Below the pieces are notes generated by a model. It saw only the letters and a program-made list of their open reading frames with translations, was not told the DNA's origin and made no database searches. This document shows, one piece after another, positions 1-8,089 of a stretch of 64,000 bases of DNA (its first letter is position 1; the number at the start of each line of letters is the position of its first letter). The DNA is from Acidovorax sp. MR-S7 (GTDB taxonomy: Bacteria > Pseudomonadota > Gammaproteobacteria > Burkholderiales > Burkholderiaceae_C). The position numbers and the translations under genes were made by a program. The stretch is from NCBI RefSeq assembly GCF_000400995.2, contig NZ_DF238944.1:17186-81185 (forward strand), written 5' to 3'.

Positions 1-74
1 CCGAGGTGCGCGCCGCCACGGCCGAGGAAATCGCCCACCGCCACGTGCACGGCGGCCACGGCCACCACCATTGA
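1..74 (+). CDS. 3' end of an unidentified gene with a His-rich tail
   Basis: Only the last 23 codons are in the window, read in the frame starting at base 3, with TGA at 72-74. The tail is rich in histidine (HRHVHGGHGHHH just before the stop). Such tails occur in metal-handling proteins (nickel or zinc chaperones, cation transporters, CobW-type GTPases), so a metal-related role is possible. The fragment is too short to name a family. Confidence 0.55.
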   Translation, partial: EVRAATAEEIAHRHVHGGHGHHH

Positions 75-100
75 CGTGGCGGCGCAGCAGCTCGCTATGT

Positions 101-148
101 AAAAGTGAGCTGCTTGCGCTTGTCCTGATTGGTCTGGGGCGCTATTTG
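101..148. repeat. Degenerate copy of the dispersed intergenic repeat (copy 1)
   Basis: The left arm GAGCTGCTTGCGCTTG matches the repeat seen at about 13 other places in the window. The right arm is decayed (TCTGGGGCGCTATTTG). It lies just downstream of the 5' partial gene and may once have been its terminator. Confidence 0.5.
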
Positions 149-179
149 TCTCATAAATGCCTAAAGGCGGTTGTTGAAA

Positions 180-205
180 GATAATTGCGAATCTTTCTCA
201 ATATC
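180..205 (+). promoter_or_regulatory. Putative Fur box upstream of the TonB receptor
   Basis: TGCGAATCTTTCTCA at 186-200 is one substitution per arm or fewer from the 7-1-7 Fur core TGAGAAT-N-ATTCTCA, and GATAAT precedes it. The position just before a siderophore receptor fits iron repression. The box covers the TTG at 185, so that TTG is unlikely to be a start codon. Confidence 0.65.
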
Positions 206-214
206 CTTTTCATC

Positions 215-2422
215 ATGCATCCGAACACCATTCGCTTCCCGCTGCTGCCCGTCGCGGCGGCCGTGGGCCTGGCGCTCGCGGCGGGCGCCGCCGGCGCGCA
301 GGCACAGGCCTCTGACAGCGCACCCTCCCTGGCCACCGTGACCGTGGAGGCCAGCGCCGACGCATCGGCCCAGGGCCTGGCCAAGCCCTACGCGGGCGGG
401 CAGGTGGCGCGCGGCGCGCGCGCGGGCGTGCTGGGCACGCAGGACATGATGGACACGCCGTTCTCCGCCACCAGCTACACCAGCGAGCTGATCCAGGACC
501 AGCAGGCCAAGAGCGTGGGCGACGTGCTGCTCAACGACGCCGGCGTGCGCCAGGCACGGGGCTTCGGCAACTTCCAGCAGACGTACTTCGTGCGCGGCTT
601 CACGCTGTATTCGGACGACGTGGCCTACAACGGCCTGTACGGCCTGGTGCCGCGCCAGTACATGGCCACCGAGTTCGTCGAGCGCGTGGAGGTGTTCCGC
701 GGCGCGAACGCGTTCCTGAGCGGATCGGGCGCGGGCAGCGTGAGCGGCGGCGGCCTGGGCGGCCTCATCAACGTGGTGCCCAAGCGCGCCAGCAACGAGC
801 CCCTCAGCCGCGTGGCCGTGGGCGTGGCCAGCGGCGGGCAGCTCTACGCGGCCACCGATCTCTCCCGCCGCTTCGGCCCCGACAACGCCACGGGCGTGCG
901 CCTGAACCTGGCGCGGCGCAGCGGCGACACGGGCGTGGACAACGAGGACACGCGCACCACCGTGGGCTCGCTGGGCTTGGACTGGCGCAGCAGCCGCACG
1001 CGCCTGTCGGCCGACCTGGGCTGGCAGGAGCACAAGCTGAGCGCGCCCCGGCCCGCCGTCACGCCCACGGCCAGCCTGCCGATGCCGGCCGTGCCCGATG
1101 CCAAGGCCAACTACGCCCAGCCCTGGACGTACTCCGACAGCCGCGACCTGTTCGGCACCGTGCGCGGCGAGTTCGACTTCAGCGACCAGTGGACGGGCTG
1201 GGCAGCCCTGGGCATGCGCCGCGGCAAGGAAGACAATTCCCTGTCGGGCCTGACGCTCTCGAGCGCCACGGGCAATGCCACGCTCAACCGCTTCGACAAC
1301 ACGCGCGAGAACCACATCAAGACCGGCGAGCTGGGCGTGCGCGGCAAGTTCGAGACCGGCGCGGTCAAGCACACGGCCGTGGCGTCGCTCTCGGCCTTCG
1401 ACTCCAGCGAGCGCAACGCCTGGGGCTACAACTACGCGACTGGCCAGACCAACAACATCTACAACCCCGTGGCGCTGACCCCGCCGGCCCTGACCGGCTT
1501 TGGCGGCACGCTGGGCAGCCCGCGCGAGACCGAGCGCATCAAGACCAGCAGCCTGGCGCTGGCCGACACCATGGCCTTCCTGGACGAGCGCCTGCTGGTC
1601 ACGCTGGGCCTGCGCCACCAGACCATCAAGGTCGACGGCTTCGATGCCACGACCGGCGCCAGCGCCGGCAGCTACGACAAGAGCCGCGTGACCCCGGTGG
1701 GCGGCATCGTGTTCAAGCTGCGCCCCGACGTGTCGGTCTACGCCAACTACATCGAAGGGCTGGCCAAGGGCGGCTCCGCCCCGGCGACCAGCGGCGGGCA
1801 GCCCGTCGCCAATGCCGGCGAGGTGTTCGCGCCCTACGTCACGCGCCAGAAGGAAGTGGGCCTCAAGTACGACGGCGGCAGCATCGGCGCCAGCGTCGCC
1901 TTCTTCACTACCGACATGCCCAGCGCCTACGTGGTCAACAACGTCTACGGCGTGTTCGGCAAGCAGCGCAACCGGGGGCTGGAGTTCAACGTGTTCGGCG
2001 AACCCGCCAAGGGCCTGCGCGTGCTCGGCGGCCTGACGCTGCTGGACGCCAAGTACCTGACCACGGCGGGCGGCGCCTTCGACGGCAACCGCGTGGTGGG
2101 CGTGCCGCGCACCCAGGCCAACCTGGGTGCCGAGTGGGACGTGCCGGGCGTCAGCGGCCTCGCGCTCAACGCGCGCGTGCTCTACACCGGCGCCCAGTAC
2201 GCCAACGCGGCCAGCACCCTGCGCGCGCCGGGCTGGACCCGGCTGGACCTGGGCGCGCGCTACCTGCTGGACGTGGGCGGCCGGCTCGTCACGCTCAACG
2301 CGCGCGTGGACAACGTGGCCAACCGCGGCTACTGGGCCTCGGTGGGCGGCTACACCACCTACGGCTACCTGGTGCAGGGCGCGCCGCGCACGTTCTCGCT
2401 CACGGCCAGCGTCGACTTTTGA
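215..2422 (+). CDS. TonB-dependent siderophore receptor
   Basis: This is an outer-membrane gated beta-barrel for ferric-siderophore import, energised by TonB-ExbBD. The protein is about 735 aa, usual for the family. A signal peptide (MHPNTIRFPL start, cleavage near AGAQA) is followed by a plug with typical blocks (VGDVLLNDAGV, FVRGF, VEVFRGANAFLSG, GGLINVVPKRA). Barrel strands follow, ending in a C-terminal aromatic strand (SLTASVDF). A TTG start ten codons upstream is rejected because it lies inside the Fur box; the ATG at 215 starts the signal peptide directly. No strong Shine-Dalgarno is visible. The PepSY protein downstream fits an iron-uptake locus. The siderophore cannot be told from sequence. 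Confidence 0.93.
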   Translation: MHPNTIRFPLLPVAAAVGLALAAGAAGAQAQASDSAPSLATVTVEASADASAQGLAKPYAGGQVARGARAGVLGTQDMMDTPFSATSYTSELIQDQQAKSVGDVLLNDAGVRQARGFGNFQQTYFVRGFTLYSDDVAYNGLYGLVPRQYMATEFVERVEVFRGANAFLSGSGAGSVSGGGLGGLINVVPKRASNEPLSRVAVGVASGGQLYAATDLSRRFGPDNATGVRLNLARRSGDTGVDNEDTRTTVGSLGLDWRSSRTRLSADLGWQEHKLSAPRPAVTPTASLPMPAVPDAKANYAQPWTYSDSRDLFGTVRGEFDFSDQWTGWAALGMRRGKEDNSLSGLTLSSATGNATLNRFDNTRENHIKTGELGVRGKFETGAVKHTAVASLSAFDSSERNAWGYNYATGQTNNIYNPVALTPPALTGFGGTLGSPRETERIKTSSLALADTMAFLDERLLVTLGLRHQTIKVDGFDATTGASAGSYDKSRVTPVGGIVFKLRPDVSVYANYIEGLAKGGSAPATSGGQPVANAGEVFAPYVTRQKEVGLKYDGGSIGASVAFFTTDMPSAYVVNNVYGVFGKQRNRGLEFNVFGEPAKGLRVLGGLTLLDAKYLTTAGGAFDGNRVVGVPRTQANLGAEWDVPGVSGLALNARVLYTGAQYANAASTLRAPGWTRLDLGARYLLDVGGRLVTLNARVDNVANRGYWASVGGYTTYGYLVQGAPRTFSLTASVDF

Positions 2423-2467
2423 GCCTGGAAACAGCAGTTGACCGCTTGCCAACTTCACGAGGAACGC

Positions 2468-2662
2468 ATGGACATTGACTTTTGCCGCTTCGTGGGTGCT
2501 CACTCGTGGGGCCAGCGGCGCTACGCACTCGCCAGCACCGCGCTCGCCGCGCCATGCGGCGTTGCTCCTCCTTGCGCACAGGAGTGCGCTGCGTCGTCAC
2601 GCCTTGCCTGGCACGCCGATCACGGCACTGGCGAGCGCGTTCAACTACCGTTTCCAGGCTGA
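2468..2662 (+). CDS. Small ORF coupled to the PepSY gene
   Basis: This 64-aa ORF starts with ATG seven bases after a GAGGA ribosome site. Its TGA overlaps the ATG of the next gene (TGATG at 2660-2664), so translational coupling is likely. I do not recognise the product. In related iron-uptake loci a DUF3649-type membrane protein often sits between receptor and PepSY gene. The segment RRYALASTALAAP is faintly like the start of that family, but the rest lacks the expected membrane helices. It could be a decayed or frameshifted DUF3649 gene, or simply a leader ORF. Low certainty. Confidence 0.4.
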   Translation: MDIDFCRFVGAHSWGQRRYALASTALAAPCGVAPPCAQECAASSRLAWHADHGTGERVQLPFPG

Positions 2663-3876
2663 TGCGCGCCTTCTGGACGCTCGTGCACCGCTGGGCGGGG
2701 CTCACCGTGGCCCTGTTCCTCCTCGTCGCCGGGCTCACCGGCGCGGTGATCTCGTGGGACCACGAGATCGACGAGTGGCTCAACGCGGACATCATGCACA
2801 CCCCCGGCCGAGGTCCGCTGCAGGACCCGCTGCGGCTGGCTGCCGCCGTGGAGGTCGACGATCCGCGCGCCGAGGTGAGCTACATGACGCTGGGGCTGGA
2901 GGAGGGCCACGCTGCCTCCTTCCTCGTGCGCCCGCGCACCGACCCGGCCACCGGCGCCAAGTTCGTGCTGGACTACAACACCGTCTACGTCGATCCCGTC
3001 ACGGCCCGCATCACCGGCCACCGCAACTCGCGCAGCATCGCGCTCAGCAAGCGCAACCTCATGCCCTGGCTGCGCCACCTGCACGAGAGCCTGCACATGC
3101 CCGCCTTCTGGGGCAGCGACCGCTGGGGCTTCTGGCTCATGGGCGGCGTGGCGCTGATGTGGCTGATCGACAGCTTCGTGGCGCTCTACCTCACCTTCCC
3201 GGTGCGCCAGAAGGTGCGCTCCGCGCGCACCTGGGCCAGCCGCTGGCGCCCCTCGTGGGCCGTGCGCTGGCGCGCGGGCGGCTACAAGCTCAACTTCGAC
3301 CTGCACCGCGCGGGAGGCCTCTGGGTGTGGGGCATCATCATCGTGGTGTCGTTCACCTCGTTCTCGCTCAACCTCTACCGCGAAGTGTTCTATCCGGTGA
3401 TGAGCAAGATCTCGACGACCACGCCGGGCCCCTACGAAACGCTCAAGCCCGCGCCGCTGGGCACCTTCATCGAGCCGCGCATCGGCTTCGCCGACGCCAT
3501 CGCCATCGCGCGCCGCGAGGGCGAGCGCCTGGGTTTCGAGCACCCGCCGGGCGGCATCTGGTACGGCGGCGACTTCCCGTTCTACAACGTCTCGTTCTTC
3601 GACCCGACCCACGAGCTGGGCGCGATGGGCATGGGCCTGTCGAACATCTACGTCAGCTCCGACACGGGCGAGGTGCTGGGCATGCACCGCCCCTGGCACG
3701 GCACCGCGGCCGATGTGTTCGTGCAGCTGCAGCTGCCGCTGCACTCCGGGCGCATCCTGGGGCTGCCGGGGCGCATCCTCATGTCGTTCATGGGGCTGGT
3801 GGTGGTCATGCTCTCGGTCACCGGCATCGTGATCTGGGAGCGCAAGCGCCGCGCGCGGATGCTCCAGAAAACATAG
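2662..3876 (+). CDS. PepSY-associated transmembrane protein (iron uptake associated)
   Basis: The PepSY_TM family is an inner-membrane family commonly next to siderophore receptors and thought to help reductive release of iron. The protein is about 404 aa from the ATG at 2662; an upstream in-frame extension is low-complexity and overlaps the coupled small ORF. Helices are visible near residues 8-30 (TVALFLLVAGLTGAVISW), about 155-180, 225-245 (VWGIIIVVSFTSFSLNLY) and 370-395 (MSFMGLVVVMLSVTGIVIW). Conserved HRWAGL and LHESLHMP motifs match the family. The TAG stop lies in a copy of the dispersed repeat. Probably co-transcribed with the receptor and so under Fur. Confidence 0.85.
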   Translation: MRAFWTLVHRWAGLTVALFLLVAGLTGAVISWDHEIDEWLNADIMHTPGRGPLQDPLRLAAAVEVDDPRAEVSYMTLGLEEGHAASFLVRPRTDPATGAKFVLDYNTVYVDPVTARITGHRNSRSIALSKRNLMPWLRHLHESLHMPAFWGSDRWGFWLMGGVALMWLIDSFVALYLTFPVRQKVRSARTWASRWRPSWAVRWRAGGYKLNFDLHRAGGLWVWGIIIVVSFTSFSLNLYREVFYPVMSKISTTTPGPYETLKPAPLGTFIEPRIGFADAIAIARREGERLGFEHPPGGIWYGGDFPFYNVSFFDPTHELGAMGMGLSNIYVSSDTGEVLGMHRPWHGTAADVFVQLQLPLHSGRILGLPGRILMSFMGLVVVMLSVTGIVIWERKRRARMLQKT

Positions 3877-3923
3877 CTGCTCGCGCTTGCTGCACAAGCG
3901 CTGGGGGCCTGTTTCATTCAAAT
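3870..3923. repeat. Dispersed intergenic repeat (copy 2), supplies the PepSY stop codon
   Basis: The left arm is ATAGCTGCTCGCGCTTG and the right arm CAAGCGCTGGGGGCCTG. The arms are complementary around GCGCTTG/CAAGCGC, giving a hairpin followed by a T-rich stretch. The TAG of the upstream gene is the TAG of ATAGCTGC. Confidence 0.75.
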
Positions 3924-4014
3924 AGCGGTTCCGCAGGGCGTTCTTTCTCCCGGGCTTGCATGCCATGACTGGCGGTACGCTCCATGGCTTTGCCCACCTG
4001 TCCAGGAGACTTCC

Positions 4015-4524
4015 ATGCGTCCCGAAGAAGACGGCCCCGCTTTCAACGCTGGCGATGAATGGCGCAGCGTCATCGCCACCTACGCACGCCCCGGCGTGGC
4101 GCAGGCCTGCCTGCTGCTGCAGGAGGCCCTGGGCGTCGATGTGCTGGTGCTGCTGCACCTGGCCTATGCGCAGGGCCGGGGCCAGGGGCCGGCAGGACCG
4201 GAGCACGTCGGCCGGGCCGACGCGGCGATCCGCGGGTGGCGCGACACCGTGGTGAGGCCGCTGCGTGCCGTGCGGCGCGCGCTGGGCAAGGACGACCCGG
4301 CGGTGCGCGGACTGCGCGCAGACATCCAGCGCTGCGAGCTGGAGGCGGAGCGCCATGGGCTGGCCCTGCTCTCGGCCATGCCCTGGCCGCAGGGCGGGGC
4401 TTGCGCGCCAGGTGCCGTGCAGCACGTCGTGCGCTTCTACGGCGAGCGCGGCGGATGCTTGGCGCGCGCGTCCGAACCCGATGTCGCGGCCGCGATACGG
4501 CTGCTGGAAAACCACCTGGAATAA
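4015..4524 (+). CDS. TIGR02444 family (DUF2390) protein
   Basis: The protein is 169 aa, soluble and uncharacterised. The pattern of a YARPGVAQACLLLQEALGVDV block, then LLLHLAY, a W-R-VV-PLRA-RR core and a C-terminal acidic helix fits the TIGR02444/DUF2390 family as I remember it. AGGAGA five bases before the ATG supports this start. It stands alone between the iron-uptake genes and the catabolic island, with a dispersed repeat upstream. Function unknown. Confidence 0.75.
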   Translation: MRPEEDGPAFNAGDEWRSVIATYARPGVAQACLLLQEALGVDVLVLLHLAYAQGRGQGPAGPEHVGRADAAIRGWRDTVVRPLRAVRRALGKDDPAVRGLRADIQRCELEAERHGLALLSAMPWPQGGACAPGAVQHVVRFYGERGGCLARASEPDVAAAIRLLENHLE

Positions 4525-4596
4525 CCCCGGCGGCAGCGCAGCCGCACGTGCCTGCGCAGGCCGCAAGGGCCGGCGCGGGCGTCCGTGCGCACCCGC

Positions 4597-4634
4597 TTGA
4601 CAAGCCTTCTTGATCTTATATAGTCCGGACAAAT
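4597..4634 (+). promoter_or_regulatory. Promoter with overlapping GTCCGGAC operator, upstream of the UbiD gene
   Basis: TTGACA (4597-4602), a 16-base spacer and TATAGT (4619-4624) form a good sigma-70 promoter. The palindrome GTCCGGAC (4623-4630) overlaps the last two bases of the -10 box. The same arrangement occurs at three other promoters in the window, which argues that it is a repressor operator; the GntR protein at 15653 is the natural candidate. Confidence 0.72.
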
Positions 4635-4656
4635 AGACCGATGACCAGGAGGCAAG

Positions 4657-6129
4657 ATGCACGCCGTAACCAGCCTGTCGGCCGCCATGGAAGAGGCCCG
4701 GGCACATGACGATCTGCTGACAATCACGCGGGAGACCAACCCGCATCTGGAGGTGGCCGCCATCGCGCGCACCACGGACGCGGGCCCGATGGTGGTGTTC
4801 GACCAGCTCAGGGGCTACCCGGGGCACCGGATCGTGACCAACGTGTTCAGCGACCGCCAGCGCATCGCGCGCTGGTGCGGCATCGACGCCATCGACCTGC
4901 CGCGCCGCCTGGCCGACGCGGCGCTGAACCCCGTGCCGTCCCGGATCGTGAGCGAGGGGGCGAGCCAGGCGCACGTGACCACGAGCGGCATCGACCTTTT
5001 CAAGGCCTTGCCGCTGGCGCAGCAGACCCAGGCCGACGCGGGCTGCGTGATCACCGGCGGGCTGGCGCTGGTGCGCGACCCGGACACGGGCGCGTTCAAC
5101 GGCTCGTACCACCGCATGCGGGTGCTTGGTCCGGACCATACCTGCATCACCATCCAGGCCGGGCGGCACCTGCTGGAGATCGCGCGCAAGCTGCGTGCGC
5201 GCGGCGAGCGGCGCATTCCGATCAGCGTCAACATCGGCGCGGGGCCCGCGGTGCTGCTGGCCTGCTCCGGCAGCACGCAGCAGACCCTGACGCCGCTGGG
5301 CTACGACGAGCTGGGCATGGCGGGCGCGCTGCAGGGCCAGGCGGTCGAGGTCGTGCCCTGCCGCTCGCAGGAAGGCGCGTGGAGCCTGGCCGAGGCCGAA
5401 TACGTGCTCGAAGGCTATATCGACACCGACCGCCTGGTGTCCGAGGAGGACTCGGGCAAGGACGGCGAGAAGGGCATGATGCCCGAGGCCGGCGGCTACA
5501 TGGGCCGCGCCTGGCGCGTGTGGCAGTTCAACGTGACCGCGATCACGCACCGCACCAATCCCGTGTACTGGTTCCCCCTGGCCGTGAATGCCGAGACCAC
5601 CAACCTCATGGCGCTGCCGGCTGAGGCCTCGGTGTTCGACGCCTGCCGCCGCATCAGCCCGCGCGTCTTCGACAACTGCCACGTGCTGCAGGCCATGCGC
5701 GGCTGCCTGGGCGTGGTCATCCGCATCCGGCGCAAGAGCTTCCGCGACGAGGGTTTGCAGAACAACCTGGCGTTCGGTGCGCTGTCGGCGCATTCCGACC
5801 TGGGCTGGGTCATCGCGGTGGACCACGACATCGACCTGACCAACGCCGACGACGTGATGTGGGCCGTCATCACGCGTTCGGACATGCGCGAGGGGCTGAT
5901 GCTCTCGCCCCGGGCCAAGGTGAGCGGCATGCTGGCCGAAGGCGACGCGGCGGGCACGGGCCGCAAGGTCTACATCGACGCGACGGCGCCGTTCAACCGG
6001 TCCGACCGCTACGAGCGCGGGCGCTTCGAGAACGTGGCCATCGAGGACTGGATCGGCGCCGAGGCCGCGGCCCGGCTGCGGGCCCGCCAGCCGGACTACC
6101 TCAAGTCGATGCTCGCGCGCGGCTATTGA
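4657..6129 (+). CDS. UbiD-family prenylated-FMN-dependent decarboxylase
   Basis: Non-oxidative (de)carboxylation of an aromatic or alpha,beta-unsaturated acid using prenylated FMN. At 490 aa it is the usual UbiD length. Family marks include the N-terminal TRETNPHLEV region, the NGSYHRMRVLG block and the EAEYVLEGYID block that carries acidic catalytic residues in the family. The GEKGMMPEAGGYMG loop and a C-terminal VDHDIDLTNADDVMWA metal/flavin-site stretch also fit. AGGAGG at 4647-4652 sets the start. It heads a run with a UbiX homologue that would make its cofactor. Ubiquinone synthesis is less likely because of the acyl-CoA and receptor genes around it. The substrate is unknown. Confidence 0.88.
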   Translation: MHAVTSLSAAMEEARAHDDLLTITRETNPHLEVAAIARTTDAGPMVVFDQLRGYPGHRIVTNVFSDRQRIARWCGIDAIDLPRRLADAALNPVPSRIVSEGASQAHVTTSGIDLFKALPLAQQTQADAGCVITGGLALVRDPDTGAFNGSYHRMRVLGPDHTCITIQAGRHLLEIARKLRARGERRIPISVNIGAGPAVLLACSGSTQQTLTPLGYDELGMAGALQGQAVEVVPCRSQEGAWSLAEAEYVLEGYIDTDRLVSEEDSGKDGEKGMMPEAGGYMGRAWRVWQFNVTAITHRTNPVYWFPLAVNAETTNLMALPAEASVFDACRRISPRVFDNCHVLQAMRGCLGVVIRIRRKSFRDEGLQNNLAFGALSAHSDLGWVIAVDHDIDLTNADDVMWAVITRSDMREGLMLSPRAKVSGMLAEGDAAGTGRKVYIDATAPFNRSDRYERGRFENVAIEDWIGAEAAARLRARQPDYLKSMLARGY

Positions 6130-6166
6130 CGGCGTTTCCCACCCCACTTTCCGAAAGGCAAGCCAT

Positions 6167-6595
6167 ATGAGCGATACCTCGCATCCCTCCAAGCCAGCCA
6201 AGCCGTTCAACTGGGACAAATTCCAGGCGAGCCTGGGGTACACGGACGAGCAGATGGCGGAGTTCCGCGCCGACGAGCGCCGGCGCCGGGCCGCCGAGGC
6301 CATTCCCGAGGCCAACCGCCGCACGGTGGTGGCGACGGTCGTCGCCAGCCACGGCTGCGCCGCGGGCTTCAAGATTGGCGACCGCATCGAGGTCAGCGCG
6401 GCCGGCGTCGTGAAGTCCTGCAACGTGTGCATCTACGCCGTGGCGCCCATGACCATCCACGCCGCCATGGCGCACGACCGCATCGCCGAGGGACTGGACC
6501 CCGACGGCATGTGGTTCAACACCTTCAGCTGCCAGGACGCGGGTTTCTGCAACGGCAGCTGGGGGCAGGTGTGCTTCAAGGTGAGCGTGGAATGA
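6167..6595 (+). CDS. TIGR04076-like small cysteine-containing protein
   Basis: The protein is 142 aa, soluble, between the UbiD and UbiX genes. The core VVATVVASHGCAAGFKIGDR followed by a Cys-rich stretch (SCNVCIYAV), then FSCQDAGFCNGSWG, resembles the TIGR04076 family (C..G...GD...G.C..A). The spacing of cysteines could bind a metal. The first 45 residues are a charged helical lead. The stop overlaps the next start (ATGA). Its place suggests a role with the decarboxylase, for example as an accessory subunit, but no function is established. Family call is moderate. Confidence 0.6.
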   Translation: MSDTSHPSKPAKPFNWDKFQASLGYTDEQMAEFRADERRRRAAEAIPEANRRTVVATVVASHGCAAGFKIGDRIEVSAAGVVKSCNVCIYAVAPMTIHAAMAHDRIAEGLDPDGMWFNTFSCQDAGFCNGSWGQVCFKVSVE

Positions 6596-7257
6596 GCGCC
6601 CGCGCCGCCGCGCGGCGGAGGGTCGTCGTCGGCATCTCGGGTGCCAGCGGCAGCGCCTACGGCATCCGCATGCTGGAGATGCTGCGCGGCGTGCCCGACG
6701 TGGAGACGCACCTCATCGTCAGCCGCTCCGCGCGCCAGACCCTGCAGCTGGAGACGTCGCTGCGCGTGGAGCAGGTGGAAGCGCTGGCCGATGTCGTCCA
6801 TTCCAGCGCCGACATCGGCGCCTCCATCTCCTCGGGCTCGTTCCGGGTGCATGCGATGGTGGTCGCGCCGTGCTCGATCAAGACCATGTCCAACCTCGCT
6901 TGGGGCAACACGGGCGAGCTGATGGCCCGCGCGGCCGACGTGGCGCTCAAGGAGCGCAGGCGCGTGGTGCTGATGCTGCGGGAGACGCCGCTGCACGCGG
7001 GGCACATCGAAAGCATGCTGCGCGTCACGCAGGCGGGCGCCATCGTCTTCCCGCCGGTGCCGGCGTTCTACAACCGCCCGCAGTCCGTCGCGGACATCGT
7101 GGACCACAGCGTCATGCGCTGCCTCGACCTGATCGACGTGGAATGCGAGGCCGCGCCGCGCTGGGGCGAGACCAGCCGTGCGCTGCTGTCCGCCGCCACG
7201 GGCCCGCTGCCGACAACAACCGATGGAGAACCCCATGAGCGAAGCAACAGCCACTGA
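6592..7257 (+). CDS. UbiX-family flavin prenyltransferase
   Basis: Makes prenylated FMN from FMN and a dimethylallyl phosphate donor, the cofactor of UbiD enzymes. About 221 aa, with the FMN-binding start VVVGISGASGSAYGIRMLEML, the SSGSF and APCSIKTMSNLAWGNTGELM motifs and a C-terminal ETPLHAGHIESMLRVTQAGA block, all typical. The ATG at 6592 overlaps the previous stop by four bases (ATGA), so translation is probably coupled. The C-terminal 30 residues after the conserved DLIDVE are an extra tail overlapping the next gene. Together with the UbiD gene it forms a complete decarboxylase/cofactor pair. Confidence 0.88.
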   Translation: MSARAAARRRVVVGISGASGSAYGIRMLEMLRGVPDVETHLIVSRSARQTLQLETSLRVEQVEALADVVHSSADIGASISSGSFRVHAMVVAPCSIKTMSNLAWGNTGELMARAADVALKERRRVVLMLRETPLHAGHIESMLRVTQAGAIVFPPVPAFYNRPQSVADIVDHSVMRCLDLIDVECEAAPRWGETSRALLSAATGPLPTTTDGEPHERSNSH

Positions 7258-8029
7258 GGTGGATTACCAGGACCTCGTCGACCGGCTCATGCAGCGCCTG
7301 CGCCTGCGCAGCGCGCCGCTGGCGCTGCAGCTGTTCGAGACCGTCGACGAGATGCGCGGCATCAAGGGCATCCGCTGGCCCGTGGAGGGCACGCGTTTTT
7401 CCATGTGCCAGCTGGTGGGCCAGGCCCGCTGGCTGGGGTGGACGCTGGGCGCCACGCACGAGCATGTGCCGCCCGACAGCAACTGCGGCGGCGTCATGGG
7501 GCTGAATGCGCCGGGGAAGAAATACCTGGACGGCAGCATGTTCCACGGCGTGTGGTTCGCCACCATCGAGGCCTCGCGCGAGCACCAGGCCCAGATGCCG
7601 CGCGTGCCCAGCGGCAAGTATGTGGGCGTGGTGCTGTCGCCGCTGGCGAGCGGCCGCCTGAAGCAGCCCGACTCGGTGCTGGTCTACGCCACGCCGGGCC
7701 AGATGGTCACGCTCATCAACGCCCTGCAGCACCGCAGCTACGTGCGCTACCAGTTCGCGACCACGGGCGAGTCCGCCTGCGCCGACAGCTGGGGCGCGGG
7801 GCTGGCGACGCGCGAGCCCAGCATGTCCATCCCTTGCTTCGCGGAGCGCCGCTTCGGCGGAGTGCAGGACGATGAGCTGCTGATCGCGCTGCAGGTCTCG
7901 CACCTGCAGGAAATCGTGCTGGGCCTGGACTGGCTGGCCGGCCACGGCATCCGCTACCCCATTCCGCCCTACGGCATCCAGTGCGACCCCGCCGCGGCCT
8001 TCCAGGCCAGCTACGCCGGCAAGCTCTGA
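7235..8029 (+). CDS. DUF169 domain-containing protein
   Basis: The protein is 264 aa and soluble. The layout fits DUF169 (PF02596): an N-terminal helix pair, a CQLVGQAR segment, then KYLDGSMFHGVWF, a VLVYATPGQMVTLINALQ core and a late GESACADSWG...PSMSIPC block. Those late cysteines are conserved in the family as I recall. An ATG at 7223 also exists, but GGAGA placed before 7235 favours the latter. It overlaps the UbiX end by 23 bases, so it belongs to the operon. The function of DUF169 is unknown; it may bind a small molecule or cofactor of the pathway. Confidence 0.72.
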   Translation: MSEATATEVDYQDLVDRLMQRLRLRSAPLALQLFETVDEMRGIKGIRWPVEGTRFSMCQLVGQARWLGWTLGATHEHVPPDSNCGGVMGLNAPGKKYLDGSMFHGVWFATIEASREHQAQMPRVPSGKYVGVVLSPLASGRLKQPDSVLVYATPGQMVTLINALQHRSYVRYQFATTGESACADSWGAGLATREPSMSIPCFAERRFGGVQDDELLIALQVSHLQEIVLGLDWLAGHGIRYPIPPYGIQCDPAAAFQASYAGKL

Positions 8030-8089
8030 AGACGCACGGGGGCGGGACTTCCGCCCGTTGACTGCCATAACGAAACCACGGAGACATCC

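Noticed and set aside
185..187. TTG start for the TonB receptor
   Set aside because: It lies inside the Fur box and has no ribosome site; the ATG at 215 begins a normal signal peptide.
161..2503. Long minus-strand ORF over the TonB receptor gene (780 aa)
   Set aside because: It is a GC-bias shadow: Ala/Arg/Gly/His-rich translation without domains, opposite a clear receptor gene.
2482..2661. Longer start for the PepSY protein
   Set aside because: The added 60 residues are Arg-rich with no membrane character, and overlap a coupled ORF with a better ribosome site.
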